64,000 nucleotides of DNA from CATQGW01 sp965242565 (GTDB taxonomy: Bacteria > Chloroflexota > Dehalococcoidia > Bin125): NCBI GenBank assembly GCA_965242565.1, contig OZ251457.1:1612001-1676000 (forward strand), read 5' to 3'. Below, one piece after another: positions 7,326-15,685 of this stretch (its first letter is position 1; each line of letters opens with the position of its first letter). The translations under genes and the position numbers were made by a program. The notes under the pieces are model-generated. The model saw only the letters and a program-made list of their open reading frames with translations, was not told the DNA's origin and did no database searches.

Positions 7326-7646
7326 TTACTGCTCCGGAGTGGGTTCGGCGTCGGCGCGGCGTTGGCGGTGGGCGCGGTCGAGGGCTTCGGCTTCGTTGCG
7401 GGGGAGCGCGGGACGGGCGCGGATTCGGATGCCGAGCTCCTGCGCTTCGAGCTGGATTCGGGCCAGCGACGGAGCGTCGGGGGTCTCGATGATCAGGGCG
7501 AGATCGTCGGCGTCGATCAGCAGAGCTTCGACCAGGCGTCCGCCGGTCATGCGCGCGGACTGGTCCAGGGCTGCGAGCGTGTCGGCCAGGGGCGCGCGGT
7601 CGGTGGGTGGATCGATTCGGCTTGCGGCGGCGAGGTAGAGCGGCAT
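7326..7646 (-). CDS. Hypothetical protein, 106 aa, possible ferredoxin-like fold
   Basis: An unnamed small soluble protein. The alternation MPLYLAAASRI... then GGRLVEALLIDADDLALIIE, then RIQLEAQELGIRI suggests a beta-alpha-beta-beta-alpha-beta arrangement, as in DUF4242-type proteins, but no signature residue proves it. It probably forms a two-gene unit with 7093-7311. A divergent gene begins at 7732. Confidence 0.5.
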   Translation of the reverse strand: MPLYLAAASRIDPPTDRAPLADTLAALDQSARMTGGRLVEALLIDADDLALIIETPDAPSLARIQLEAQELGIRIRARPALPRNEAEALDRAHRQRRADAEPTPEQ

Positions 7647-7731
7647 GCGCTTCTAGCATAGGTGGACACAGGCGGGCGTAGCCGAGCGTCGGCGGCGATA
7701 GCCGGCGCAGCAGTGCTTGAGGAGGCGAATG

Positions 7732-8649
7732 ATGGCAGCGAACGGCGAGCGGGTGGGGTTCATCGGGCTGGGGATTATGGGCGTCCCGATGGCGGCGAAT
7801 CTGATCGGGGCGGGCTACACGCCGACGGTGTGGAATCGCAGCCAGCCGGGGGTGGATGCCTGCGTTGCGCTGGGGGCGGCGGCCGGGGAGTCGCCGCGGG
7901 CGGTGGCCGAGGCGTCGGATGTGTTGATCACGATCGTGACGGACAGCGACGATGTGCGGGAAGTGCTGATCGACGGGCCGGGCGGCGAGGCGGAGCGGGC
8001 GGCGATCGGGGGGCTTGCGGCCGGGTCGGTGGTGATCGATATGAGCACGATCAGCCCGGTCGTGACGCGGGAGATTGGGGAGCGTCTGGCGGCGCGCGGG
8101 GTGGAGCTGCTGGATGCGCCGGTTTCGGGCGGGGACACGGGGGCGAAGGCGGGGACGCTTTCGATCATGGTCGGGGGCGAGGCGGCGGCGCTGGAGCGCT
8201 GCCGTCCGATTTTGGAGGCGATGGGGGCGACGATCACGCACTGCGGTCCGAGCGGGGCGGGGCAGACGGTGAAGCTGTGCAATCAGGTGGCGATTGCGGG
8301 GGCGCTGCTGGGGGTGTGCGAGGCGCTGGCGCTGGCGCAGAAGTCGGGGGTGGACGCGGAACGGATGCTGGAGGCGATCAGCGCGGGCGCGGCGGGGTCG
8401 TGGCAGCTGTCGAATCTGGGGCCGCGAATTGCGGCGCGTGATTTCGCGCCGGGCTTCATGATTCGACTGATGCAGAAGGATTTGCGGCTGGCGCTGGAGG
8501 CGGGCGACGATGTACGGCAGCCGCTGCCGAATACGTCGCTGGTGCATCAGCTCTACTACCAGTTGCAGGCGGAGGGAGCGGACGGCGACGGGACGCAGGC
8601 GTTGGCGCGGGTGGTTGAGGCGTTGGGGGCGACGAGGATTGGGGGGTAG
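7732..8649 (+). CDS. NAD(P)-dependent 3-hydroxyisobutyrate dehydrogenase family protein
   Basis: A 305-residue beta-hydroxyacid dehydrogenase. The N-terminal Rossmann motif is VGFIGLGIMGVPMAANL, the substrate-binding DAPVSGGDTGAKAGTLSIM loop follows, and the catalytic lysine is in GQTVKLCNQ. Relatives oxidise 3-hydroxyisobutyrate, tartronate semialdehyde or similar beta-hydroxyacids. ATG 7732 gives 6-bp spacing from AGGAGG (7720-7725); the adjacent ATG 7729 is possible. Repeat A begins directly after the stop. Confidence 0.9.
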   Translation: MAANGERVGFIGLGIMGVPMAANLIGAGYTPTVWNRSQPGVDACVALGAAAGESPRAVAEASDVLITIVTDSDDVREVLIDGPGGEAERAAIGGLAAGSVVIDMSTISPVVTREIGERLAARGVELLDAPVSGGDTGAKAGTLSIMVGGEAAALERCRPILEAMGATITHCGPSGAGQTVKLCNQVAIAGALLGVCEALALAQKSGVDAERMLEAISAGAAGSWQLSNLGPRIAARDFAPGFMIRLMQKDLRLALEAGDDVRQPLPNTSLVHQLYYQLQAEGADGDGTQALARVVEALGATRIGG

Positions 8650-8717
8650 GGCGGCCGACCCCCCAGTCCGCTACGCGGACAGCCCCCCTGCGTCGGGGGC
8701 GATTTCGGAGGGACGGG
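8650..8717. repeat. Repeat family A, copy 4 (short)
   Basis: It has the first two hairpins of the family (GTCCGCTACGCGGAC, then CCCCCCTGCGTCGGGGG) but not the third. It fills the gap between convergent stops at 8649 and 8719. Confidence 0.8.
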
Positions 8718-8718
8718 G

Positions 8719-9159
8719 CTAGTGGGAGGCGAGCTCGCCGAGTTGTTCGTCGGCGGAGGAGAGGCGCTCGGCGACGTGCTGGAGCATGGCCCAGAGGACT
8801 TCGCGGGTGGCTTCGTCCTCGAAGGTGGAGCGGAGGATGACCATGCACTCGGTGGGCTGGTTGGCGATGATGGTGGCGCTGCGGGGGCGTCCGAGCAGGA
8901 GGGCCATTTCGCCGAAGAACTCGCCCTCGTCGAATGAGGCGAGGTGCTGCTGGTTGTCGGTGCCGTAGCCCTGGTAGACGTCGACGCCGCCGGAGCGGAT
9001 CACGTGGAGGGCGGTACCGAGGTCGCCTTCGCGCTCGATGGCTTGGCCTTCGTTGAAGTTCTGGAGTTGCACCCAGGCCGAGATGGCGCCGAGGTGTTCG
9101 CGGTCGACGCGGGCGAACAGGTCGGTGTTGGCCAGCATGTCTTCGATGGCTTCGGGCAT
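8719..9159 (-). CDS. Cyclic nucleotide-binding domain protein
   Basis: A 146-residue single-domain cNMP-binding (CRP-like) beta barrel. The barrel reads ...FNEGQAIEREGDLGTALHVI, then the phosphate-binding cassette FFGEMALLLGRPRSATI, in which the FGE...R-SA motif is conserved. There is no helix-turn-helix, so it is a sensor or regulatory module rather than a CRP-type transcription factor. The start MPEAIEDMLANTDLF at 9159 fits the usual leading helix. Ligand and partner are unknown. Confidence 0.85.
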   Translation of the reverse strand: MPEAIEDMLANTDLFARVDREHLGAISAWVQLQNFNEGQAIEREGDLGTALHVIRSGGVDVYQGYGTDNQQHLASFDEGEFFGEMALLLGRPRSATIIANQPTECMVILRSTFEDEATREVLWAMLQHVAERLSSADEQLGELASH

Positions 9160-9292
9160 GATGTTCTCCACGCTGCGGAACGGAGCGTCCACGCGCAGGA
9201 TATGGGCAAGCGGCGACTCGTGCAGGGCGTTGTGTAACGGGGCGCGGTGCGATGTTGCGCAGGCGTCGGAATTTGCGCTGCTGAGTGCGCAT

Positions 9293-10603
9293 TCAGCCGC
9301 CGTCTGCGCCGCCGGCTCCAAGCTCAGGCTGGAATTGCGGGGCAGCGATCGCGCGCAGTGCGTCGGCGCGCTGGGCGAGGGTGCGTCCGCGCAGGCGGGC
9401 GATGCCGTACTCGGTGACCACGATGTCGGCGAGGTAGCGCGGGGTGGTGACGACGGCATCGGCGTCGAGCCGCCGGATGATGCGCGAGACGCGGCCGCGG
9501 GCGGCGGTGGCGGGCATGGCGATCACGCTGAGTCCGCCATTGAGTTGGGCGGCGGCGGCGAAATCGGGTTGGCCGCCCGGGCCGGAGATTTGGCGTCCGC
9601 CGACTGATTCGGCGTTGACCGAGCCGTCGAGCGCGACCTGCACGGCCGAGTTAATGGCGACGAAGTTGCGCTGTTGGGCGAGGATGAGCAGCGAGTGGGT
9701 GTAGGAGGCAGGTGCGAGGCGGACTGCGTCGTTGCGGTGCAGCCAGCGGTAGAAGTCCGCGCCGCCGGCGGCTTCGGTGGTGATGATCAGGCCGGGAGCG
9801 GTGGTCTTGCGGGTACCGGTCAGCGCACCGCTGTTATGTAGGCCGATGATGCCGTCGCTGATCAGTCCGGAGTGGACGCCGAGGTCCCTGCGCTCGCCGA
9901 GCAGTCCCATGATCGCTTCGGGGACGCCGCCGAGACCGAACTGGAGAGTCGCGCCATCGGGGACGAGGGAGACGACGTGCCGGGCGATTTGCAGTTCGAC
10001 TTCGCCGGGTTCGGTACGGCGCAGTTGGGGGATGTCGGAGTCGAGTTCGACCAACCAGTCAAACTCGTCGGCTGCGAGCTCGGCTGCGCCGAAGGTGTAA
10101 GGGACGTTGGCGTTGATCTGGGCGATGGCGAGCGGGGCGGTGCGAATGACGTCGACGATGCCGCCGACGGATGTGCCGAGCGAATGGCGTCCGTCGGGTC
10201 CGGGCGGGGAGACTTGCACGAGCACGGCGTCGGCGGGCAGCGGTCCGTCCTGGGCGAAGAGGGTGGGTACCTGGGCGTAGGTGGCGGGGATGTGCTCGAG
10301 TTGCCCGGCCTGCTCTGCGGCGCGCAGGGGGCCGCCGGTCTGGTAGGTGGAGAAGCGGAAGGGTGCGCCGGGGTGGTCGAGCGGGGCGATGTGGGTGAGG
10401 AGGTTGCCGCAGGCGAGCTCGAGCTCGGTCCAGCCGGCGCGGAGGTCGTCGAGCGCGGCGAGCAGTCCGACGGGTGTGCCGGAGAGGGCGGGGACGACGA
10501 TGCGAGCGCGGTCGGGGATTTGGCGGAGGGCCTGTTCGGGGGAAACGAGGCGGGCTTTGCGGGGGCTGGAGCGCGGGGGGAGGTGGGAGTCGAAGTTGGT
10601 CAT
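9293..10603 (-). CDS. Acetyl-CoA hydrolase/transferase family protein (4-hydroxybutyrate CoA-transferase-like)
   Basis: A 436-residue class I CoA-transferase-like enzyme. Conserved blocks include LACGNLLTHIAP, VLVQVSPPGPDGRHSLG, the CoA-binding FGLGGVPEAIMGLL, GLISDGIIGLHNSGAL and IVVTEYGIARLRGRTLAQRA. Members move CoA between acyl-CoAs and carboxylates or hydrolyse acyl-CoA. It starts at ATG 10603 and overlaps the upstream gene by ATGA, so it is translationally coupled to an apparently unrelated cassette (10600-12245). Confidence 0.88.
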   Translation of the reverse strand: MTNFDSHLPPRSSPRKARLVSPEQALRQIPDRARIVVPALSGTPVGLLAALDDLRAGWTELELACGNLLTHIAPLDHPGAPFRFSTYQTGGPLRAAEQAGQLEHIPATYAQVPTLFAQDGPLPADAVLVQVSPPGPDGRHSLGTSVGGIVDVIRTAPLAIAQINANVPYTFGAAELAADEFDWLVELDSDIPQLRRTEPGEVELQIARHVVSLVPDGATLQFGLGGVPEAIMGLLGERRDLGVHSGLISDGIIGLHNSGALTGTRKTTAPGLIITTEAAGGADFYRWLHRNDAVRLAPASYTHSLLILAQQRNFVAINSAVQVALDGSVNAESVGGRQISGPGGQPDFAAAAQLNGGLSVIAMPATAARGRVSRIIRRLDADAVVTTPRYLADIVVTEYGIARLRGRTLAQRADALRAIAAPQFQPELGAGGADGG

Positions 10604-11763
10604 TCGGCGGGGTCTTCGAGCAGTCGGACGTTGTGGGGGTTGCGGAGTTCGTAGCCGCGGCCGGCGGGGTGGAGGTCGCCGTCGAGTTCGATTTGGCGGT
10701 GTTCCTGGAATGCCGTGATCACGGTGTGGAAGTCGGTCGGATCGAAAGTCACGCTGAGACGCCGCGAGTGGTCGTCGATCTCGGCGAGCAATTGCGCGCG
10801 GCCGTCAAAGTCCTCGGGCTCGCGCTCAAGCCCAACGACATCGGCGAGGACTTGCTCGTCGGGATAGAAGGCACCGGCACGGAGGCGGTTACCCGCTGCT
10901 TGGACGATCTCAACCTCATGCGCACTGAACGGAATCGATGCGGTCTGCTTGCCGTTACGCGGTCGCGTCGCAGCCCACCGCACATCGACCGTTATGCCGC
11001 CGCCGAACTCTCCGCTCAGCTTCATGAGGCCGAGGAGCGCACTACATAGATTCGCACTGACGCCAGAATGCACTGCATCGTCGAACGGCGCAAGATCGTC
11101 TTGGGTCCTCACGTCCACGATCGCCTGCGCCGTCGCGCCCAGGCCGCTTGCGAGACCGGCAACTGCGCGCCTCGAGAACGGCACGGGGGCAGACTGCAAG
11201 CCTCCGCCGTTGTTCGGCAAGCGCGCTTGGCCATACGACAGCGGAACCGGGGAAAAGAGCGTAAGCGCGAATGCATCGAAGACAAGCGGCGCCGGCGAGA
11301 TCGAATTCAAGAAGGTCGTCACTGCTGCCGAAGCCCGGCCGCGAAACGCCGGGCGGGGACGTTCCGCCGCTCGCGCCGCTGCAGCGACGAGTCGGTAGCT
11401 GTCGTTGAGCAAGTGCCCTGCGTCGTGAAAGGACAAGTGGGCCGCGTCGGGCGCGTGCAGTGCGGTAATGTTGATCGTGTCGGCGCCTGTTCCGGCAAGC
11501 GCGCGGTAGATTTCCAGTTCGGTGCGTTGTTCCACCTCCGCGATGGTCTCGATTGAGCGTGCGATGCTCTCAGCGTGATCGGGAAACGTATCGCGCTCCG
11601 GCACCTGAATGCCCCAGCGCTTACCGCCCTCTTCGCGTGAGTAGACCGCGGAGCGGCCCGGAATGCGACCCTTCAGCGTCCACTCGTGCTGTTCAAGGTA
11701 CGCGGACAGTGCCACCGACGAGATGGAGAGCAACAGGCGCTCGTCGTCGACGCGGGCGCGCAT
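10600..11763 (-). CDS. Conserved protein of unknown function, 387 aa, partner of a DUF4365 protein
   Basis: I cannot name the family. The N-terminal half (about residues 15-130) alternates strands and helices: YLEQHEWTLKGRIPGRSAVY, then DHAESIARSIETIAEVEQR. It is followed by a segment rich in Arg/Ala and an apparently globular C-terminal half with a central VDVRWAATRPR strand. There is no membrane segment or signal peptide. ATG 11763 overlaps the DUF4365 stop by one base (TGATG); GTG 11766 is an alternative. The 3' end overlaps the CoA-transferase start (ATGA). The arrangement looks like a two-gene accessory cassette, perhaps defence-related, inserted into an operon. Confidence 0.7.
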   Translation of the reverse strand: MRARVDDERLLLSISSVALSAYLEQHEWTLKGRIPGRSAVYSREEGGKRWGIQVPERDTFPDHAESIARSIETIAEVEQRTELEIYRALAGTGADTINITALHAPDAAHLSFHDAGHLLNDSYRLVAAAARAAERPRPAFRGRASAAVTTFLNSISPAPLVFDAFALTLFSPVPLSYGQARLPNNGGGLQSAPVPFSRRAVAGLASGLGATAQAIVDVRTQDDLAPFDDAVHSGVSANLCSALLGLMKLSGEFGGGITVDVRWAATRPRNGKQTASIPFSAHEVEIVQAAGNRLRAGAFYPDEQVLADVVGLEREPEDFDGRAQLLAEIDDHSRRLSVTFDPTDFHTVITAFQEHRQIELDGDLHPAGRGYELRNPHNVRLLEDPAE

Positions 11764-12245
11764 CACAGTTCCCCATCTTCAACGCGGCTCATCAGCACCG
11801 TGAGTTGGTCCGGATCGAACCGTTGGCTCTCAGGGAAGCGAATTCGTTGAGTGCTCGCATTGGATGAATGATCGCGGCCGCGCAACGAGTGCCAGTAGCC
11901 CGTGCAATGAATGCACAGAGTCTCGATGCTCACGGTCGTCCAAGCCGAGACGTCCTCAGGAATCTCCACCAGGATCAGCAGCCTCGCCTCGCGCGACTCA
12001 ACGCACAGGTCGTTGTAGTTCTTCACCTCAAGGTCGTAGACGACCTCGTCGCCCTCCACGAGACTGGCGCTGGTTGACTTCGCCTGATACTTGAACGAAG
12101 GAAAGAGGCCTTCGTCAGAGCTGATCTCGCCGTCGGCGCTCGCAGCATCGCGCCTCACTCGGCCGGAGTAGTCGTAGCCAGCGCGAGCCGCCACAGCGTG
12201 AATGTAGGCGAGCGACATCTCTTCCTTCTGGATGTTCAGTTCCAC
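11763..12245 (-). CDS. DUF4365 domain protein
   Basis: A 160-residue DUF4365 protein. The N-terminus SLAYIHAVAARAGYDY is followed by the acidic ADGEIS region, then SFKYQAKSTSAS, where the Q-x-K-S/T motif resembles a PD-(D/E)xK nuclease-like active site. Then come YDLEVKNYNDLC and LCIHCTGYWHSLRG, typical of the family. DUF4365 domains recur in predicted defence and restriction-like loci, so nucleic-acid cleavage is plausible but not shown. It is the first gene of a coupled run with 10600-11763 and the CoA-transferase. Confidence 0.8.
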   Translation of the reverse strand: MELNIQKEEMSLAYIHAVAARAGYDYSGRVRRDAASADGEISSDEGLFPSFKYQAKSTSASLVEGDEVVYDLEVKNYNDLCVESREARLLILVEIPEDVSAWTTVSIETLCIHCTGYWHSLRGRDHSSNASTQRIRFPESQRFDPDQLTVLMSRVEDGEL

Positions 12246-12292
12246 GGAAGCCGCCAGGTTTCACTGTGCTCACGATACGCCGGTGCGCGGGC

Positions 12293-12323
12293 GCGCCGCC
12301 CGTCGTGGGGACGGGCGGCGCGT
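12293..12323. terminator. Perfect 13-bp inverted repeat
   Basis: The arms CGCGCCGCCCGTC and GACGGGCGGCGCG pair perfectly around a 5-base loop. It lies 27 bp beyond the minus-strand alcohol dehydrogenase stop and before the DUF4365 start, so it probably ends the dehydrogenase transcript. There is no T-run. Confidence 0.5.
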
Positions 12324-12349
12324 CTGCGGACTGGCCGGGTGGGCGGCGG

Positions 12350-13465
12350 CTAGGGCTGGGAGATGTCGAGCACGCCGCGGGCGACCTCCCCGTTCTGCAT
12401 GGCGGCGAAGGCTTCGTTGATCTGGCCGAGCTCGAAGCGCTTGCTGACCAGGCCGGTGAGGTCGAGCTTGTCCTGGCGGTAGAGGTCGAGCAGCTTGGGC
12501 ATGTGCTCGCGGAAGCGGGTGCTGCCATACATGCAGCCGATCGCCTTCTTCTCCTGGAGGAACTCGGGGCCGGGCAGGCTGACCTCGGAGCCGAGCGGCA
12601 TCATGCCGACGATGCAGGCGGTGCCGCCGGCGCGGACCATGTCCCATGCCTGGCGGGCGGCGTTGACGTTGCCGATCGCTTCGAAGGCGATTTCCACACC
12701 GTCGCCGCCGGTCAGCTCCTTGACCGCCTCCACCGCGTCGACGTTGGAGGCGTTGATGGTGGTGGTGGCGCCGAAGTTGGTAGCCATGTCGAGCTTGTTG
12801 TCGAGGATGTCGACGGCGATGATCTGGCTGGCGCCGGCGATCTTGCAGCCCTGGATGACGTTGAGGCCGACACCGCCGCAGCCGATCACGGCGACGATCG
12901 CGCCGCCGGGCACCTGGGCGGTGTAGAGGGCGGCGCCGACGCCGGTCATGACGCCGCAGCCGACCAGGGCGGCCTCGGCGGGCGGGATGTCCTCAGGGAT
13001 TTTGAGCACGCCGGCCTGGGTGGTGAGCATGTACTCGCCGAAGGAGCCGACGGAGGCCATCTGCACGACGGGGCGTCCGTCCCAGGTGAGGCGGTTGCGG
13101 GCGAGCGCGGCGTCGTTGGGCGCGGGGCAGAGGTTGGGCTCGCCGCGCAGACACCAGTAGCAATCGCCGCAGAAGGGGCGGAAGGACATGATGACGTTGT
13201 CGCCGGGCTGGACGTAGGTCACGTCGTCGCCGACCTTTTCGACGACGCCGGCGGCCTCGTGTCCGAGCACGGCGGGCAGGCCGCCGAAGGCGGCGGCCCA
13301 CTTGCCGTCGACGAAGTGCAGGTCGCTGTGGCAGACGCCGCTGGTGGTGGTGCGGACCAGCACCTCGGAGGGCTCAGGATCGCGCACATCGATGTCATGC
13401 ACTTCCAGCACGGAGCGGTCGCCGTCCTTGGCCTGATTCTCGGGGTCGAAGATTGCCGCCTTCAT
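12350..13465 (-). CDS. Zinc-dependent alcohol dehydrogenase (class III/NDMA-dependent type)
   Basis: A 371-residue medium-chain alcohol dehydrogenase. The catalytic zinc site is in TSGVCHSDLH and LGHEAAGVVEKVG. The structural zinc lobe shows four cysteines (CGDCYWCLRGEPNLC), and the NAD-binding motif is VIGCGGVGLNVIQG. The sequence is closest to the class III-like dehydrogenases of actinobacteria and Chloroflexota that oxidise alcohols or thiol-formaldehyde adducts. ATG 13465 follows GGAAGGGA. A GCCGCCC/GGGCGGC hairpin lies in the 5' leader (about 13485-13503). Confidence 0.92.
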   Translation of the reverse strand: MKAAIFDPENQAKDGDRSVLEVHDIDVRDPEPSEVLVRTTTSGVCHSDLHFVDGKWAAAFGGLPAVLGHEAAGVVEKVGDDVTYVQPGDNVIMSFRPFCGDCYWCLRGEPNLCPAPNDAALARNRLTWDGRPVVQMASVGSFGEYMLTTQAGVLKIPEDIPPAEAALVGCGVMTGVGAALYTAQVPGGAIVAVIGCGGVGLNVIQGCKIAGASQIIAVDILDNKLDMATNFGATTTINASNVDAVEAVKELTGGDGVEIAFEAIGNVNAARQAWDMVRAGGTACIVGMMPLGSEVSLPGPEFLQEKKAIGCMYGSTRFREHMPKLLDLYRQDKLDLTGLVSKRFELGQINEAFAAMQNGEVARGVLDISQP

Positions 13466-13560
13466 CGGAGTGTCCCTTCCAGGATGCGCGCCGCCCGTGC
13501 GGGCGGCTACTGTTCGCGCGCAGGCTAGGCTACAGCGCGCGGCAAGGCAAACAGACGCGC

Positions 13561-13884
13561 TCAGCGGGCGGGGGGCAGGAGCCCCCAGAGCCGACGCTTG
13601 GGCTTGGGTTTGCGGCGCGGGCGCAGGGCGGCGAGGCTGCGGAGGAGCTCAGGGATGTTCTCCAGCTCGAGCGCGCCCTCATCGCGCCAGCGCTGCTGGC
13701 GTTGGGCCGCGCTCTCGAGGCCGCCCAGCAGCCGCTCGTCGTGGGCGCGCCGGAGGGCGCGGAGGATGCGGAGGCCGAGCCGCCCGGCGAAGAGCACGAC
13801 GAACAGCCAGACAAGGGCGAGCAGGCCGAAGCCGACGGCGATCGCGATCAGCCCAATGTCGCGCCATTCGTCGAGCGTCAGCAT
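13561..13884 (-). CDS. Small single-pass membrane protein, 107 aa
   Basis: I see no known family. Residues 10-34 (LIAIAVGFGLLALVWLFVVLFA...) form one strong transmembrane helix. The rest is an Arg/Ala-rich cytoplasmic helix ending in a very basic tail (RRKPKPKRRLW). Positive residues after the helix predict the C-terminus inside. It is tightly divergent from the small gene at 13909. Confidence 0.6.
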   Translation of the reverse strand: MLTLDEWRDIGLIAIAVGFGLLALVWLFVVLFAGRLGLRILRALRRAHDERLLGGLESAAQRQQRWRDEGALELENIPELLRSLAALRPRRKPKPKRRLWGLLPPAR

Positions 13885-13908
13885 CGGCCAGCCTCTATGC
13901 TGTGCGAC

Positions 13909-14019
13909 ATGCCGAAGCGCGGGCCGACCGAGCTGCTGATTCTGTTCCAGCTGGCGCTGGGTGCCGGTTTCGCGGGCATGCTGGTGTGGATGGTACTGGA
14001 GTGGGCGGGAGCGCTGTAG
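13909..14019 (+). CDS. Possible 36-aa membrane peptide
   Basis: A short frame, MPKRGPTELLILFQLALG... to TAG 14017, has a basic N-terminus and a single hydrophobic helix ending in tryptophans. It is divergent from 13561-13884 with only 24 bp between starts; an in-frame ATG at 13897 is an alternative. Only composition and position support it. Confidence 0.3.
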   Translation: MPKRGPTELLILFQLALGAGFAGMLVWMVLEWAGAL

Positions 14020-14063
14020 GCGCGGCGGCGGGCAGCGCGGGCTACGCTGGTCAGAAGACGATA

Positions 14064-14250
14064 ATGACTCCGGACGAGCTCCACGGCACGCTCTTCTACG
14101 GCGACAACCTGACGGTGCTGCGCGAGCCGGGAGGGTGCGGATCGGCGAGCGGGACTAGAGAACCCGCTGTGGTCGATCGGGGCCTGGTTCGCGGGGCGTC
14201 GGCCGGAGCTGCCGACGCCGTTGGGAACGCGGCAGCCGCGGTTGATCTGA
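14064..14250 (+). pseudogene. Remnant of a site-specific DNA methyltransferase
   Basis: The first 20 or so residues (MTPDELHGTLFYGDNLTVLR) are the usual N-terminus of beta/N4/N6 adenine DNA methyltransferases, whose DPPF catalytic motif normally follows within 25 residues. Here the frame collapses at once. A second frame from about 14137 (ENPLWSIGAWFAGRRPELPT, stop TGA 14248-14250) looks like the matching C-terminal end. The whole middle has therefore been deleted, leaving two ends joined in different frames. Confidence 0.6.
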
Positions 14251-14307
14251 GTCGATCACAGGCAATCGCTGTTTGACGCGCAGCAGAGGTGGAGGAGTGC
14301 GCAGCCG

Positions 14308-14522
14308 CTAGGGCGTGTTCACACTCCCGTCTCCCGCGCCGCCCCTCCGTCTCCCCACGCCCACTCCATCATGCCCGCTCTTCTCTCTACCCCGCCACAC
14401 CAACGCCACCCCCACCCCGTCACACCCGCGCATCTCTCCCTCCTCCGTCATACCCGCGCTTGCCGCGGGTATGACGGAGTAGAGAAAGGGGCGGGAACGA
14501 CGGAAGTGTGAACAGGCCCTAG
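14308..14522. mobile_element. MITE-like element of repeat family B with terminal inverted repeats
   Basis: It is 215 bp long, with ends that are about 24-bp inverted repeats differing at two positions. The left end starts CTAGGGCGTGTTCACAC and the right end finishes GTGTGAACAGGCCCTAG. The interior carries degenerate copies of the CGTCATACCCGCGCT motif and the palindromic core ACCCGCGCTTGCCGCGGGT. It encodes no protein. The right-terminal CTA supplies the TAG stop of the acyl-CoA dehydrogenase gene (14519-14521). Confidence 0.75.
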
Positions 14523-15685
14523 CTGAAGTAGCGGCCCTGGATGTTGCGGGCGATCACCATCCGCTGGATCTGGTTTGCGCCCTCGAAGATCTGGAAGATC
14601 TTCGCGTCGCGCATCCACTTCTCCAGCGGCATCTCTCGCATGAAGCCGACACCGCCGCAGACCTGCACGGCATCCGTCGTGACTTTCATCGCGGTGTCGG
14701 AGGCGAACGTCTTGGCCTTGCTCGCCTCCTCCAGCGCGAACGGCTGGCCGGACGATGCCTGCTCGCCGGCGCGCCAGGTGAGCAGGCGGGCGGCGTCGAT
14801 CGCGATGTCCATGTCAGCCAACATAAAACCCACGCCCTGATGCTCGATCAGCGGCCTGTTGAACGTCTTGCGCTCGCGGGCGTAGTCGGCGGCGTACTCG
14901 AAGGCGGCGCGCGCCAGGCCGACGGCGAACGCGCCGATCCAAGGGCGCGTGGCGGCGAGCGTGCCCAGCGCGCCTTTGCCGCCGCTGCGGAATTCGGGAT
15001 CAGAGACGCCCAGCCGGTGATCGACGGGGATGCGCACCTCGTCGAACGCCAGATCGGCGGTGTGGCTGGCGCGAATGCCCATCTTGTCCCAGACCTTGAT
15101 CTGCGAGAAGCCCGGCGCGTCGTTGGGCACCACGAAGGCCGAGACATCGTTCCAGCCGCTGCCCTCGCCCTCGCGCGCGAAGACGACGGTGAGGTCCGCG
15201 ATGCCGCCGCCGGTGATGAAGCGCTTCGTGCCGTTGATCACGTACTCGTCGCCGTCGCGTACGGCGCGGGTTTGGATCGAGCCGGCGTCGGAGCCGGAGT
15301 CCGGCTCGGTCAGCGCCAGCGCGCCGAGCCGCAGCTTGCCGTCGTCGCTCGTACACAGCGGCAGGAAGCGCTCGCACTGCTCCTCGGTGCCGATCACCGA
15401 GATTGCGGTGGCCGCCAGGCCGCTGACCTGCGTGCCCACCGCGATCCCCGCGCAGCCCCAGGCCATCTCCTCGGCGGTGATCATCGAGGTGATGCCGGGG
15501 ATCGCGGCCTGGCCGCCCAGCGCGCCGCCGGTCAGGCCGATCTCCGCGGCTTTAGCCGCCACATCCCAGGCGAACTCGTTGCGCTCGTCGTACTCCTGCG
15601 CGACGGGCCGCACCTCTTTGGCGGCGAACTCGTGCGCCGTCTGCTGCACCATCCGGTCCGCTTCTGAGAGGGCGAAGGTAGGCAT
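14519..15685 (-). CDS. Acyl-CoA dehydrogenase
   Basis: A 388-residue FAD-dependent acyl-CoA dehydrogenase catalysing alpha,beta-desaturation of an acyl-CoA and passing electrons to ETF. Family marks are LGALALTEPDSGSDAGSIQT, YVINGTKRFITGG, the ARERKTFNRPLIEHQGVGFM block, CGGVGFMREMPLEKWMRDA and the C-terminal catalytic glutamate in IFEGANQIQRMVIARNI. ATG 15685 is preceded by GGAG at 5-bp spacing; ATG 15700 is an upstream alternative. The stop codon lies inside the terminus of a MITE-like element. Confidence 0.93.
   Translation of the reverse strand: MPTFALSEADRMVQQTAHEFAAKEVRPVAQEYDERNEFAWDVAAKAAEIGLTGGALGGQAAIPGITSMITAEEMAWGCAGIAVGTQVSGLAATAISVIGTEEQCERFLPLCTSDDGKLRLGALALTEPDSGSDAGSIQTRAVRDGDEYVINGTKRFITGGGIADLTVVFAREGEGSGWNDVSAFVVPNDAPGFSQIKVWDKMGIRASHTADLAFDEVRIPVDHRLGVSDPEFRSGGKGALGTLAATRPWIGAFAVGLARAAFEYAADYARERKTFNRPLIEHQGVGFMLADMDIAIDAARLLTWRAGEQASSGQPFALEEASKAKTFASDTAMKVTTDAVQVCGGVGFMREMPLEKWMRDAKIFQIFEGANQIQRMVIARNIQGRYFS

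Noticed and set aside
12266..13528. Long open frame on the plus strand across the alcohol dehydrogenase
   Set aside because: It is the antisense shadow of a well-conserved zinc dehydrogenase and has no family motif.
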